Notes under the pieces: model-generated
What the model was told of the DNA's origin: nothing
Database searches by the model: none
What the model saw: the letters and a program-made list of their open reading frames with translations, nothing else
Position numbers and translations under genes: made by a program
In this document: positions 34,014 through 43,588 of the stretch, piece by piece
Layout of the letters: each line of letters opens with the position of its first letter
How positions within the stretch are numbered: the stretch's first letter is position 1
Origin: Rhodosorus marinus
Lineage: Eukaryota; Rhodophyta; Stylonematophyceae; Stylonematales; Stylonemataceae
Direction: 5' to 3'
Length of the DNA: 64,000 bases
NCBI GenBank assembly: GCA_029953675.1
Contig: JAMWBK010000005.1
Coordinates: 1,116,001-1,180,000, forward strand

Positions 34014-34400
34014 AGCGGGGGGCTCTGGTTGTATTGGAGTCGGGATGGTTTGCCTATGTCCGCGGATTGGTTTCTCTGACTACTCGAATCCCATCGTAGA
34101 TGATGTGAGCTTTGCCTGGTTGTTCGGGTAGCTTGTACATGAGCTTTCAACAAGTTTCTGTTTCAGAAAGCACGTACAGGGATCACACCCTGGTTGTCTT
34201 GGCTTCGGGATGGTCCGCAGAGTGGTTCTCTGACGGTTTGATTTCCCAGTAGTGGTTGTGAGCTAACGCTTTGTCTTGGTAGAACGTCCAGCTCCCAGCA
34301 TGTCCTTGTTTCAGGAGCTCGCGCTGTGGTCAGACTGTTTGTTAAGGCCTCAGGGTGGTTCGCTTACCCGCAAGTTTTCCTGGGACAACAGTTTTGTATT
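34014..34400 (+). repeat. Degenerate tandem repeat with intron-like spacers, period about 145-165 bp
   Basis: Three related segments centre on TCGGGATGGTT-like cores at about 34040, 34205 and 34349. Between them lie GTGAGC...TTTCAG stretches (34105-34166 and 34258-34314) that look exactly like introns. Translations share (L)VVLxSGWFAY- or SAEWFSD-type words. Stops interrupt at least two copies. Confidence 0.7.
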
Positions 34401-34943
34401 CCCGAGTTTGTGAAGACTGAACTGTGTCTGCGTTTCCTCGACCGTGTTTTTTTACTTGTGATTGAGCTCTGTGAGGATTCGCTTCCTCAGTCACAGGATT
34501 CTAAGCCCTTACAAGAATTACTATCTAACCGCGTATTGAATCAATCGGATTAGTTTGGATTAGAACATTCGGCTCATCGGTTCGCCTTAGCAGATTTCCA
34601 AAGCGGATAATATCGAGTTGCTATGAGGCAACGTTGACGTTTCCTCCAAAGGTACGCGTCTTCTATGAAGACCGCTGAGTATGCATAGCAGTACGGGAAA
34701 GGAGGCTGGTGCCAGTGAAGATGCGCGTCGGCGTCCCACCCGCGGCCGGGATCGTCGTTCTGCACACTCGCTTGCAGACTGATCTCGCCACCGGGTTCGA
34801 TCCCTTGTGCAAACCGGTTGTGGCGAATCTTGCCCATGCTTTTTCAGCGGCAGCGGAGATCTCACCGAAGTAGCTGCTGCGTTCAGCTTCCTTGGGCCAC
34901 AACTAAGTGTCTGTATCACACGCTAAGAGAAGGTCGAACGCTC
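34401..34943. other. Unassigned stretch before CSL4
   Basis: No gene recognised. Overlapping minus frames at 34574-34919 match nothing. Confidence 0.4.
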
Positions 34944-35569
34944 TCAGCTCTTTGCAACCTTCCGCCATTCGTTGATCTGTGTTTTCGGACACTGCATCTG
35001 CTCCGAATTGATTGGAACCATAGCTTCTCCACTTTGAGAACACAAGGCATGGATGACGCCGTGCTCATCCTTTGCCGTTGAGAGAGAGTGGTACTGCTTG
35101 TCTCCCAAGCTTATCACCTCAGCCACAACGATGTCACCCGGTCGAAAGCTCTTCGGTATGTCGACCTTGAGAAAGTGAACGCAATGAAAGCTGTCAACAA
35201 CGGGGAGAAATTCAATTCCAAAGCACCAACTGGACGTACCTGATCAACTTCAAACTCTCGAACATCCTGAACTCGTATGATTCCTCTAAACACAGACCGC
35301 AGGGGAATCCCGTCTACCACCAGAATCTCCACAGTCGCGAATCTTGAGTTGATCCTTAGGACCCTACAGGTTACAACAGATCCAACTAAGGGTACAATCG
35401 CCTTCCTCTCCCGGATGACGTCCACGCTGATTAACCGACCACGTCCATCCTGGTGGGTGATCCCCGTGACAGATGAAAACGCCTCATCTCCTTCAACGTA
35501 ACACCCCAAGCCATCAGAAACCTCTCCGGCCTTCCCCAGTATGCTTCCCGGAGTGACGATTCTAGCCAT
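34944..35569 (-). CDS. CSL4: Exosome cap subunit CSL4 (EXOSC1), two exons
   Basis: Exons on minus are 35240-35569 and 34944-35165 (intron 74 bp), encoding 183 residues against 195 in human EXOSC1. The N-terminal domain starts MARIVTPGSILGKAGEVSDG, close to the family's VxPGxxL. The S1 RNA-binding domain includes VGSVVTCRVLRINSRFATVE, RSVFRGIIRVQDVREFEVD and SFRPGDIVVAEVISLGD. The C-terminal part has HSLSTAKDEHGV, and MVPINSEQMQCPKTQINEWRK matches the family's MVPISWxEMQCPxT. CSL4 is one of three cap proteins of the nuclear and cytoplasmic RNA exosome. The C-terminal zinc ribbon of archaeal Csl4 is reduced to a single Cys in the QCP motif, as in human. ATG 35569 was chosen because it places MARIVTPG at the family start. 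Confidence 0.95.
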
Positions 35570-35573
35570 GCTC

Positions 35574-35885
35574 TTACCACAAACTCTTGGAACCCTCAGA
35601 ATCAACCCTCTCAGCGGTTGATACTTCGCTCAACGCGTACAACACCAAGTTCAGCACGCACGCGTCGTCGTCTTCACCAGTCTCCAGTACCACCACCGCG
35701 TCACCCTCACTGATACCGAAGAGCCTCACGAAAAGGGAACAGTGACGGATTGCTCTCCTACGCTTGATCCCACTGAAGCGAGAAACACGTTGTGGGTGTT
35801 CACCCAATCTTGACAAACTCGAATTTCGGCGCTTCAGAACGATTCTCACAATGATAGTGACACACACTGCCCACCCGGACCGCAT
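35574..35885 (-). CDS. Hypothetical ORF immediately upstream of CSL4
   Basis: A minus-strand frame of 103 codons starts at ATG 35885 and ends only 4 bases before the CSL4 start codon. It is protein-like in parts (RRRAIRHCSLFVRLFGISEG, DACVLNLVLYALSEVS) but matches no family known to me. Its stop overlaps a consensus donor (TGGTAAGAG), so it could be an exon whose continuation is spliced past CSL4, or a 5' portion of the CSL4 transcript. Confidence 0.3.
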   Translation of the reverse strand: MRSGWAVCVTIIVRIVLKRRNSSLSRLGEHPQRVSRFSGIKRRRAIRHCSLFVRLFGISEGDAVVVLETGEDDDACVLNLVLYALSEVSTAERVDSEGSKSLW

Positions 35886-36249
35886 CAACCAAAGTTATAC
35901 TGCAACGGAGGGAACCATGTGAGCAACGCCAAACTCAACTTCACGCCTACAGCGATGTTGTTGTTGACTTGATGATCTACACGGAGAAAGACAGCGATAC
36001 ACTGCTCACCAGAGCAGGTCGACTCTTTGACCGAACAACCGTCTTACGCAAAGCGTTCTTTACCAAGACCAACCGGCATCCACCCCCTTGCGGAGGGCCA
36101 ACTCTTCGGATGCCAAGTCGTCGCAGCAAGAGCGATGATCCATACCAGCTGTTTAGGACGAGCAAGGACTGCTTGTGACATTCCTTCACGTCTCCTCGGA
36201 AATCCGCCTGGCTGGTGTTCCAGTAAAAAGACTTTTTTTTTGTTTTTGC
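35886..36249. other. Unassigned stretch
   Basis: No gene recognised. The frames at 35969-36254 are short and overlap on both strands. Confidence 0.35.
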
Positions 36250-36930
36250 CCTGATATAGTAGACCAAAGGCCAACTGATACGAGTGCAAAGAAAACCAGT
36301 GGAGTGCTACTCCAGCTAACTGGCGATCCATCACTTTTGCACAAAGGTCTTGATGCTTGGAACCAGTCGAAGCACGTGATTTCCCCGATATGGTAGACCA
36401 AATGCCAACTTGCAGCAGCACAAAAAAGAAGGAAATTGTGGGCACATACTCTAGCTAACTAGCGATCCATCAAGTTGGCCAAGGTGGTTGTTGATGGTTG
36501 GAACCAGTCGAAGCACGTGATTTCCCCGATATGGTACACCAAGGGCCAACTTCAAGAGCACAAAACAAGAACGAAACTGTGCGCACATGGAGTGTTACTC
36601 CAGCTCCCTAGCGATCCATCAAGTTGGCAAAGGTCTTGATGGTTGGAACCAGTCCTAAGGCGTGCTTTCCCTGATATGGTAGACGGCAGGCAGTCAATTA
36701 AGAATGAAACTGTGTGCTCGTGGAGTGTTCCTCCAGCTAACTAGCGATCCATCAAGTTGGCAAAGTAGGTCTTGATGGTTGGAACCAGTCCAAGCACGTG
36801 ATTTCCACGAGATGGTAGACCGAAGGCCAACTTCAGGAGTGCAAACAAGAACACAACTGTGTCAACATGGAGTGTTCCTCCAGCTACCTAGGGACGTTGG
36901 CAGAGGTGGTCTAGATGCTTGGGAAAAAGT
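36250..36930 (+). repeat. Tandem array of exon-plus-intron-like units, period 134-145 bp, about five copies
   Basis: The marker GATATGGTAGACC recurs near 36253, 36387, 36528, 36673 and 36811. Each unit has a core of about 70 bases, CGATCCATCAAGTTGGCAAA to CCCCGATATG, and a spacer of about 70-75 bases that begins GTAGACC or GTACACC and ends AGCTAACTAG, which resembles a donor, a branch point and an acceptor. The first copy reads KGLDAWNQSKHVISPIW in one frame; later copies carry indels. Confidence 0.85.
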
Positions 36931-37168
36931 CTAAAGCATGTGAAGGATTAGGGTGAATTGTAATCGACTTGTTTTCCTTGCATGTTTGTCTGTGGAGCAT
37001 CTGCGCTTTTTTTGTTTCCACGAGAGACCGTCGAGGGCAAACAGAGCTTAGATGAGAGGGGATGACCGGTAGGAGAGGGTGACCGACGATTCGCTGGCGG
37101 GACACTAGGGGCGATCTGTGGATTTAAGAAAATGATTTGGGACGTGACGCGAATATGGGAGTTTTGAC
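36931..37168. other. 5' flank of the NEPRO-like gene
   Basis: No gene recognised; it presumably holds the promoter and 5' leader of the downstream gene. Confidence 0.4.
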
Positions 37169-38312
37169 ATGAGCTTGAAAGCACGCCTGAAGGTGATCAG
37201 GAGATGCTTTAGACACCCGACTCGTGCGGCGGAGCGTGAGCTTCTCGAGAGAATCCTGTATCGTAATGCTTCACAGCATAGGGGTACGAGGCATCTGAGA
37301 CTACTTCGATGTGCAGTGAGGGCGAGGAGTCGACTGGACGCACTTCCGCTGTGGCCGTATATTATCGATTGTGAGCTTGAGGAGATCAAACAAGACTTGC
37401 TAGAGCAGATTGTTCAGCAATACCGCTCAGAATGGGAGAGGTTTAAGCAGATTGTTTTCAAAGCACAGAAGGAATTGCTCAAACTCATTTCTCAGAGCTT
37501 CTTCCTCCCGATCTGCGTTGCAGCATGGAGCGGTCTCGCACGATTGTATTGTATAGAACTTAAACTCAGCTCGGAGGTAGTGGGGCTGCTCTCTGCCAAT
37601 AGTGACAAGAAGCAGGAAGAGGACATTGGAGGTAAGCGACGTCAGGCAAACCTCCGGATGCATGAAAATACATTTCTTCCACGCGGACACTAAGCAGAAG
37701 AAAGTTCCTCACTATGCATTGACAGAGATAGTTTCTACTGTCAAGCAACAAACCAGCCATGAACCTGGTTGTGAACCACTCGTCGTCCGGCATCAGGTTA
37801 TGGCTGAACCAACAGCACCCGCAGCTACCCACAAAAGGGTCAAAGCTCAAGAAAGCCGAAAACTTATCCCTAGTGCTCGGCCATCAGCATGTGAGAACCC
37901 CAGCCCCGGCGGCAAGGGAGAAAAGCAGGCCCTTAAGGTATGCGCAAGTCAGAACCAGGGTTGACACTATCAAACGGACGAACTAATCGATTACGCGGTT
38001 GCTGAATTCTAGAAACAATCCTCGAAGACGGATATCCAACGGCATAAAAGAATCAGGTCTGTCGCCCGTGAATCGCTGATGTCCTGCACCGACTTTGAGA
38101 GCACCACCGCCAATTCGTCCAGTACTGCGCCTTCCGAGTCAGACCCGAAGCGAAGAAGCGAGCCAGCAGTACTGCAGTGGGAAGGAATCGACGCTAGCAA
38201 GTTGAAAGCGGACAGCAGACAGTCACCGGCGCCGGCGGGGAAAGCCGAGAACAGAAAACGTTCAAGACTCCATCAGAGTTCGGAGATTGACGACATCTTC
38301 GGGGATCTCTAA
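37169..38312 (+). CDS. NEPRO-like nucleolar protein (RNase MRP-associated family), three exons
   Basis: Exons 37169-37631, 37726-37937 and 38013-38312 give 324 residues. The N-terminal region matches the Nepro_N pattern: a helix ERELLERILYRNASQHRGTR (compare LxxLxYKNxNQHR), then LLRCAVRARSRLDALPLWP and a long amphipathic helix. A hydrophobic segment follows (FFLPICVAAWSGLARLY). The middle is disordered and basic. The C-terminus, RSRLHQSSEIDDIFGDL, ends in an acidic-aromatic EIDDIF motif common as a short peptide ligand in nucleolar proteins. Relatives bind RNase MRP and are needed for rRNA processing. Splice phases agree at both junctions; the first acceptor (TGACAG) was chosen on phase. The stop lies 30 bases from the SSU72 stop on the other strand. 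Confidence 0.65.
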
Positions 38313-38342
38313 GACCTGTGACAATGCATCAAGTGATAGATC

Positions 38343-39079
38343 TCAATAGTACTGTATTGAGAACTTCATCGGAGAATTGCTGGAATCCGCAAAGCGGGAT
38401 AGCGCTTCCTCAAATTCGTCCTCGAGGTTTCGGAGGCTGCTCATGACCATCGCGAATTCGAGCTAAGGAGCGATTTTTCCAGTGTAAAGAGCCGGCGCTC
38501 GGTCAGGAATGGTTTCGCGAACTAGAGGAGAACGAGTGGGCTTGCTCACCGCGTATTTTGCCCCAATAGCGGCGTGTGCGTGTGTATCATTTACTTCCAG
38601 GTTGACGACATGTGTCATCTCAAATGTTCTGCTTCTCTTAGAGTTGAAGTGATCCAAGACTGCTTCAAAAACGCGATCTTCGAAGGTGATAATCACATCG
38701 AACCTGCGTCAAGGAAAGAACTTAAGATGCTTCGCAGAGCACGCATTATCTTGTATAAATGAACTCACTTTTCTGAAGTCTCTTGAAATCTCTCTGGAGC
38801 GCGTTTGATATTGCTATTTCTTTTCAGCATTCTGAGGACACCGTTCTGAACATAGAGGTCCTTGTCTTGCGCTTCAAGTTCTTCGAGCATCGTCTGATAC
38901 GGCGTGTTGAATCCATACACGTTGGGTTGATGCATACTCTGTCCTGGAAGTTTAACTGAAGACCCAGTTCCATAGCTTTTCACGTCGAAGCCATTCTTCA
39001 GAAATAGATCGTGCGCTTCCATCGATCTGTTCTGATTAGAAGCACAAACACATCCGAACCGCAACGATCGGTGCTCCAT
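38343..39079 (-). CDS. SSU72: RNA polymerase II CTD phosphatase SSU72, three exons
   Basis: Exons on minus are 38769-39079, 38550-38703 and 38343-38462, encoding 194 residues, the same length as human SSU72. The catalytic P-loop is Cys12-x5-Arg18 (VCASNQNRSMEAH). Other hallmarks are GFDVKSYGTGSSVKLPG, the Tyr/Asn-rich QPNVYGFNTPYQTM, NGVLRMLKRN, IKRAPERFQET, and FDVIITFEDRVFEAVLDHF with the general-acid Asp. The last exon supplies the helical C-terminus (LEFAMVMSSLRNLEDEFEEA). SSU72 removes Ser5 and Ser7 phosphates from the Pol II tail within the cleavage and polyadenylation machinery. ATG 39079 gives the family-typical MEHRSLRFGCVCASN start. All junctions keep frame. Identity is secure. Confidence 0.96.
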
Positions 39080-40092
39080 CCTCACAAATCAAAACCCTAG
39101 TAGACAGCGAGCAAAAACCGAAACACAAGACAGCGAGCATACACAGATCCGAGCCTTTTTTGAAGCTAAGCCGAATCAAGACTTCTTGTTCAACAGTACA
39201 TGCACGTGAAGCTTGCGCAAATCCAACCTTAGCCCCGCACGCATCGATCGACTTCTTTCCAGATTCACTATCGACAGAAAGGGATTAGAACATCCAGAGC
39301 CAGCGGGCAGGGGCCCAGTGGGATCAAACCCTTTTGCTCTTTGAGTTATTTCGGGTTACCAACCAATGAAGATGGTGCGGATCCAACAAAACGCCAGGGT
39401 AGCCGAGGGAAGATAGAGCAAGAGCGTGAAGCGTCCATCCTCCCCGGCGTGAGGAAAGCAAAGGATTCTTCTTTTTACGTGCGTCAGGATCTCATTTGGG
39501 ATCGGACATCAAATCTCATGTCGGTTGACCTCGACGAGACAAACGTATTAAGAGTGTTCTGTACAGCGCAATAGAACTTTGTCCACGGAAACATGGAGGG
39601 TAGTGAACTATCGGCCCGCGTCGTAGATGGTGGCAGCGCCAACATAACTTGGGAGAACATAGTGTCATGGACTAAACGAGGATAACTTGAGTTGCGCGGA
39701 CGTCGGGCAGGATGGTTAACGAATCGCGTTTCGACTTTGCTAGCTAGTATTAAGGCAGAATCTGGTGGAAAAAATTTTTATTCGAATATGTTGGAAGAGG
39801 CGTACGTCTCAGCGCACTCACATAGATCTAAAGACAGTAAGCTTAGCACCCACACGAGCAGTACGTCAACAATTACGGACAGACGGGTTGCTTTGAGAAT
39901 TGAGGAGGGGCTATCGCAACTGCGCAAAGTAGTCAAGGACCGAAACCAACAGCACGGTCGCTTCCTTGATATCTATGATCTATGAGCAGGTCATTCGTTT
40001 TCAGCCTCAGGGCCACAATAGCGTTTTGCAGTCCACCATATTAGGAAAGTCAGAAAAGTGCAACATATAGTAAGTCGAAATACTATCGGACC
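39080..40092 (+). other. Unassigned region with two protein-like open stretches
   Basis: The region lies between SSU72 and the end of obg, both on minus. Two plus-strand stretches look more protein-like than chance: 39341-39574 (GKIEQEREASILPGVRKA) and 39692-39985 (ALRIEEGLSQLRKVVKDRNQ). Neither has a recognised domain, neither opens with an ATG, and I could not join them by splicing in phase. They may be exons of one unrecognised gene. Confidence 0.3.
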
Positions 40093-41761
40093 TCAAGTAG
40101 GTTCCTCTTCGCATTCCGTTGTTAGCATGGAATCGTTCTCGGCTTCTTCACGTCCTGCTGAACCGCTCTCCCCAGTAGTAGCTTTCCGTTTCTGGAACGG
40201 CAGCATCTTCAGTCCGCTCAGCTTTCTGCGTGATCTACCGGATCTTCTCAACAGCTCAAACAAAACCGATTTGATTTCATCCACTCCTCTTCCCAGACGC
40301 GCGGAACAAGGGTAGACATCAACCTAGGGCGGACACAAGCACAACCGTCAGTACGCTGAGGCCAGTCTCTAGCAGCACGAAATCGTTGCGATGTAGTCCG
40401 CAAGATCCGAAGACGGGCCGAACCCAGCGTCCCTTCTACGGCAAGGGTATATGATACCTCGATATTCTCCTTAGCCAGCCATTCGATGAGATTCAGCAGT
40501 TTCGATTGTCCCTCATCTGCTGCGTCTAGCTTATTCGCCACGATCAGCGCTAGCCGCGACTGGCGCAGTCCGTTCATATACTCGTCCAACTCCTTGAACA
40601 GAGTTATCAATTCCTCAACGGGTGACTTCAGCGTCATATCCAAAACGTAGACTAGGACATCCGTTCTCTCGATATGCCTCAAAAAGTTCAAGCCAAGCCC
40701 ACGACCTCTATGTGCATCTTCCAGTATACCTTAAGAGCAGAGCAGGTCGCGATACATGAGGGCTTCAGTTGTAGGGTTTCCTCGCTGACATTGACCCCTC
40801 GCAGGATTGGGTTGCGGCCATTAAGTCTCACCAGGAATGTCAGCAACAGTAACACGGTCGAGCTCATCGTCCGATTCTTCCTTTTGCGTACGCGAAACAA
40901 CACCGATGACGGGGTGGAGCGTGGTAAAAGGAAAACTGGCAACCCTAGGTTTCGCGCTTGACATGGAGGCCAAAAGGGTACTTTTTCCCGCGTTAGGGAA
41001 ACCAACGAGGCCCACGTCAGCAACGGATTTTAACTCTAGGACCAGAGTGCGTGTTTCCCCTTCAGACCCCGCTTCGGCCTCGTCCACATTGCGATTAATC
41101 GAATTCTGAAAGGAACTGTTTCCCCTTCCTGTGAGGAGTTACCTTGAGGGTCAGGGCACTTTTCTTTTTCCAAAACCAGTTTTGCACTCCAAAGTAGTTT
41201 TGAACTCCAAAGCGCTGTGTTTACCTCCTCTTCCACCTTTGCAGGCCATAAATTTGTCCCCATGAACCAGATCCGCAATGATCCTATTCTCAGCTTCCCC
41301 AGGCTCGTATACGAGTGTTCCTGACGGAACCTGACAAACAATCGACCGGAAACCTTAGTGAACTGTGAACAGGATTCCAATTAGCTAATGGGGGAAATGG
41401 GGAATCAATCACGAACCTGGATAGTCAAATCTTTGCCACGCGCACCAATCATGTCCTTTCCGCCGCCATGCGTCCCGTGCTCCGCTTTGAATGTCCTTTT
41501 CCCGGACAGGCTCAGATCAGAGTGTGCATTAGCATGCGCCTCAATATAGACACTGCCTCCATTGCCACCTCTTCCCCCATCTGCCGGCCCACGATGGATA
41601 CTCTTGTCAGTATAAAACGAGGATGCCCCGTTTCCGCCTTGACCAGCTACAATGTTGAGCCTAACCACATCCACAAACCCACGGAGCCTTGAGAGCCGTT
41701 TTGCTGGTATCAAACGGCTCCTTGTAGCTCCGTGCAACAGACGAAGCATCGTGACGGACAT
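40093..41761 (-). CDS. obg: Obg-family GTPase, probably organellar, five exons
   Basis: Exons on minus are 41417-41761, 41225-41330, 40832-41128, 40458-40729 and 40093-40323, encoding 416 residues. The glycine-rich Obg fold includes VRLNIVAGQGGNGASSF and ADGGRGGNGGSVY. The second junction restores KGGRGGRGNSSF. The G domain has GFPNAGKSTLL (G1), FPFTT (G2), DIPG (G3), NKLD (G4) and CSARLG (G5), with GLGLNFLRHIERTD after G3. Obg proteins act late in large ribosomal subunit assembly. The N-terminus MSVTMLRLLHGATRSRLIPA is basic and amphipathic, favouring mitochondria (MTG2-like), though a plastid cannot be excluded. After the G domain comes a basic then acidic tail of about 50 residues ending CEEEPT, not the OCT domain of bacterial Obg. 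Identity is secure. Confidence 0.95.
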
Positions 41762-42912
41762 CAGCCAAGCCTCCTCTCCCCGCAGCTCAGAAATCCATGT
41801 TCGAACATGAGCACCGACAGGTAGACTCAAAAAGATTTAAAACCAACACGTTCTTCAAAAGTGCACCCTCAGAGCCGTACCTTCAAGAACTTCAAATCCT
41901 CCGCAGGCGCGCGAGAAGCTAACGACAATGAGGTGAGAACTCATCGCCTCTTCACAAAGGGGACACCTTGCCCACACGAGGCAACTTGCGGAATGTGTGT
42001 TTTTAAGCCTAACAAAATCACTTAGGACACCGCTCGGTGACCGCACAGGTTTAATCAGAGGCTAAAGTCCCCGAATGATGTACTCTAGGAAGGGCGTAGA
42101 GAGCGCGCCATCCAAAACTAGGGCAGCAATGCAGCGCCAGAGAGTCATTTAGTAGTCACACACTTGTGACTCCCCGTTCCCTCTCGTAGGACACACACAC
42201 GGGTTTGTTAGTTGCCAGTAAAATCAACCGAAACATACGGTCGCGAAAGAGCATCAGGGCGGTTCCGGTAACACTCCCGCAACCAAGCACCCCAGCGTAT
42301 ATCGACATATCCAAAGACCTCTATGACAAGTGGAACAAAGAGATAAGCGAGCGCAGTCTAGCAACGCCTCAGCGTTGGTTAGCGCCTCCGTGTCTACGCA
42401 GAGTGGCGGTTCTTATACCATCAACTTGGCAGAAGAGATGGAAAAGAAACTGGCGAACTGAAAGAACCAAGCCGAAAAGAAGTCAGCACATGTGGTTCTG
42501 GGTCAGCCGACGCTCGAGAGCCGAAATCATAGGTTCTAAACAGAATGCCTACCAGAGCATTGGCCCGGGATGCAGATGGCAATTGCCGAAGTATCAAGGC
42601 AGTAGAAAAGGAGGTCGTTGAAGAAGAACCGAGGAGAAGGTAGACCGCAGTCCCTGGCGAAGACTGTGAGATGGCATCAGGCTTGTATGCCGATGCAAAT
42701 TTACAGATTACTTGACTAGTGATGGCAAGGGAAGAGAAAACGTATGGAAGTATGCTCGGATTGTTCGTCCCGGCCGATGCTCCATACTCATGATCTTGAA
42801 GTCTGGGTCCCAACGGCGTTTGACCGCAGGCATATTTTTCCATGAAGGGGTTCACCTGGTTCTTTCAGAATGTTATAAACGGGGTTGTTCTTTACCAAAC
42901 CCTAGCCGCTGA
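41762..42912. other. Unassigned region with a second dispersed-repeat copy
   Basis: No gene recognised. Opposing frames at 42205-42621 (plus) and 42421-42855 (minus) match nothing; the plus one contains AYIDISKDLYDKWNKEISER, which looks protein-like but breaks soon after. Confidence 0.35.
42049..42140 (+). repeat. Dispersed repeat, copy 2
   Basis: This is the partner of 33911-33993: TTTAATCAGAGGCTAA, TCTAGGAAGGGC, AGAGAGCGCGCC and AAAACTAGGG blocks in the same order and orientation. Confidence 0.75.
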
Positions 42913-43370
42913 CGCTTTGACAGATGACGCAAACAAAACGTCCATTCTGATGACTCCAGTCCGGCCAAAAAGAAGTCCACTAAACCGGCGAATGTTACAA
43001 ACAAAACGTCCATTCTGATGACTCCAGTCTGGCCAAAAAGGCGTCCACTAAACCGGCGAATGTTACAAACGGGGTACTCGGCCGATGACACTTTGACAGA
43101 TGAAAGCAAGCAAATCATCCATTTTTGATGATTCCAGTCAGGCCAAAAAAGGGTACGCGAAACTGGCGAATGTTACCTAAGCACAGCACAGCTGTGACGG
43201 CCACGGCATAAACATGGTTTCTTATGCTGTCGGTCTGACCAAACCGTATCTCAGCGACCTGGCGAATGTTACATTGACGACCTGGCAGATGGCCAGATTG
43301 TTTTTTAGAAAAGATTAGATTCTGATGCTCTACCAGTAAGGGCCAAATCAAACTATCCGAAGATGGCCAA
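42913..43370. repeat. Tandem array, 68-bp period at its core with diverged flanking copies
   Basis: Two nearly identical units (about 42931-42998 and 42999-43066) share CAAAACGTCCATTCTGATGA and AAACCGGCGAATGTTAC. Diverged copies follow at about 43105-43180, 43220-43275 and 43315-43375 (the GGCGAATGTTAC, CTGGCGAATGTTAC and GGCCAATGTTA endings). Read on minus, copies share NIRRFSGRLFGQTGVIR, NIRQFRVPFFGLTGIIK and RFGQTDSIR, an amino-acid pattern kept despite nucleotide divergence. Confidence 0.85.
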
Positions 43371-43588
43371 TGTTAGATGATCTAGGTTTGCTTTTTTGAT
43401 TCAAAATTTTTAGTGTAGTTCGACGGCCTTGGTTTTCCACTTTTTTGGGACTGCCTGGAGTACTTAGGTTGCAAAGATCAGGCTGACCTGGTTGGGGTGA
43501 TTCTGGAAAGTGGACTTCTTCTTTTGTGGAACGAGAGGAGTCCTTTCCTCTTCTTTATTGTTTCTGGCCATATATTTTTTCATGGATC
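43371..43588. other. 5' flank of the SET-domain gene
   Basis: T-rich sequence with no independent gene. The true first exon of the SET gene may begin here; an alternative frame opens at 43581 with ATG GAT CAT. Confidence 0.35.

Noticed and set aside
34780-34815. T-arm-like GGGTTCGATCCC, possible tRNA gene
   Set aside because: The flanking stems do not pair as a T arm, and no D arm, anticodon arm or acceptor stem could be folded around it.
32860-36930. CRISPR array
   Set aside because: The units are long, diverged and contiguous, without short conserved repeats and unique spacers, and the genome is eukaryotic.
42205-42855. Opposing 138- and 144-codon ORFs
   Set aside because: No recognisable family; the plus frame loses protein-like character after 50 codons and the two frames shadow each other.
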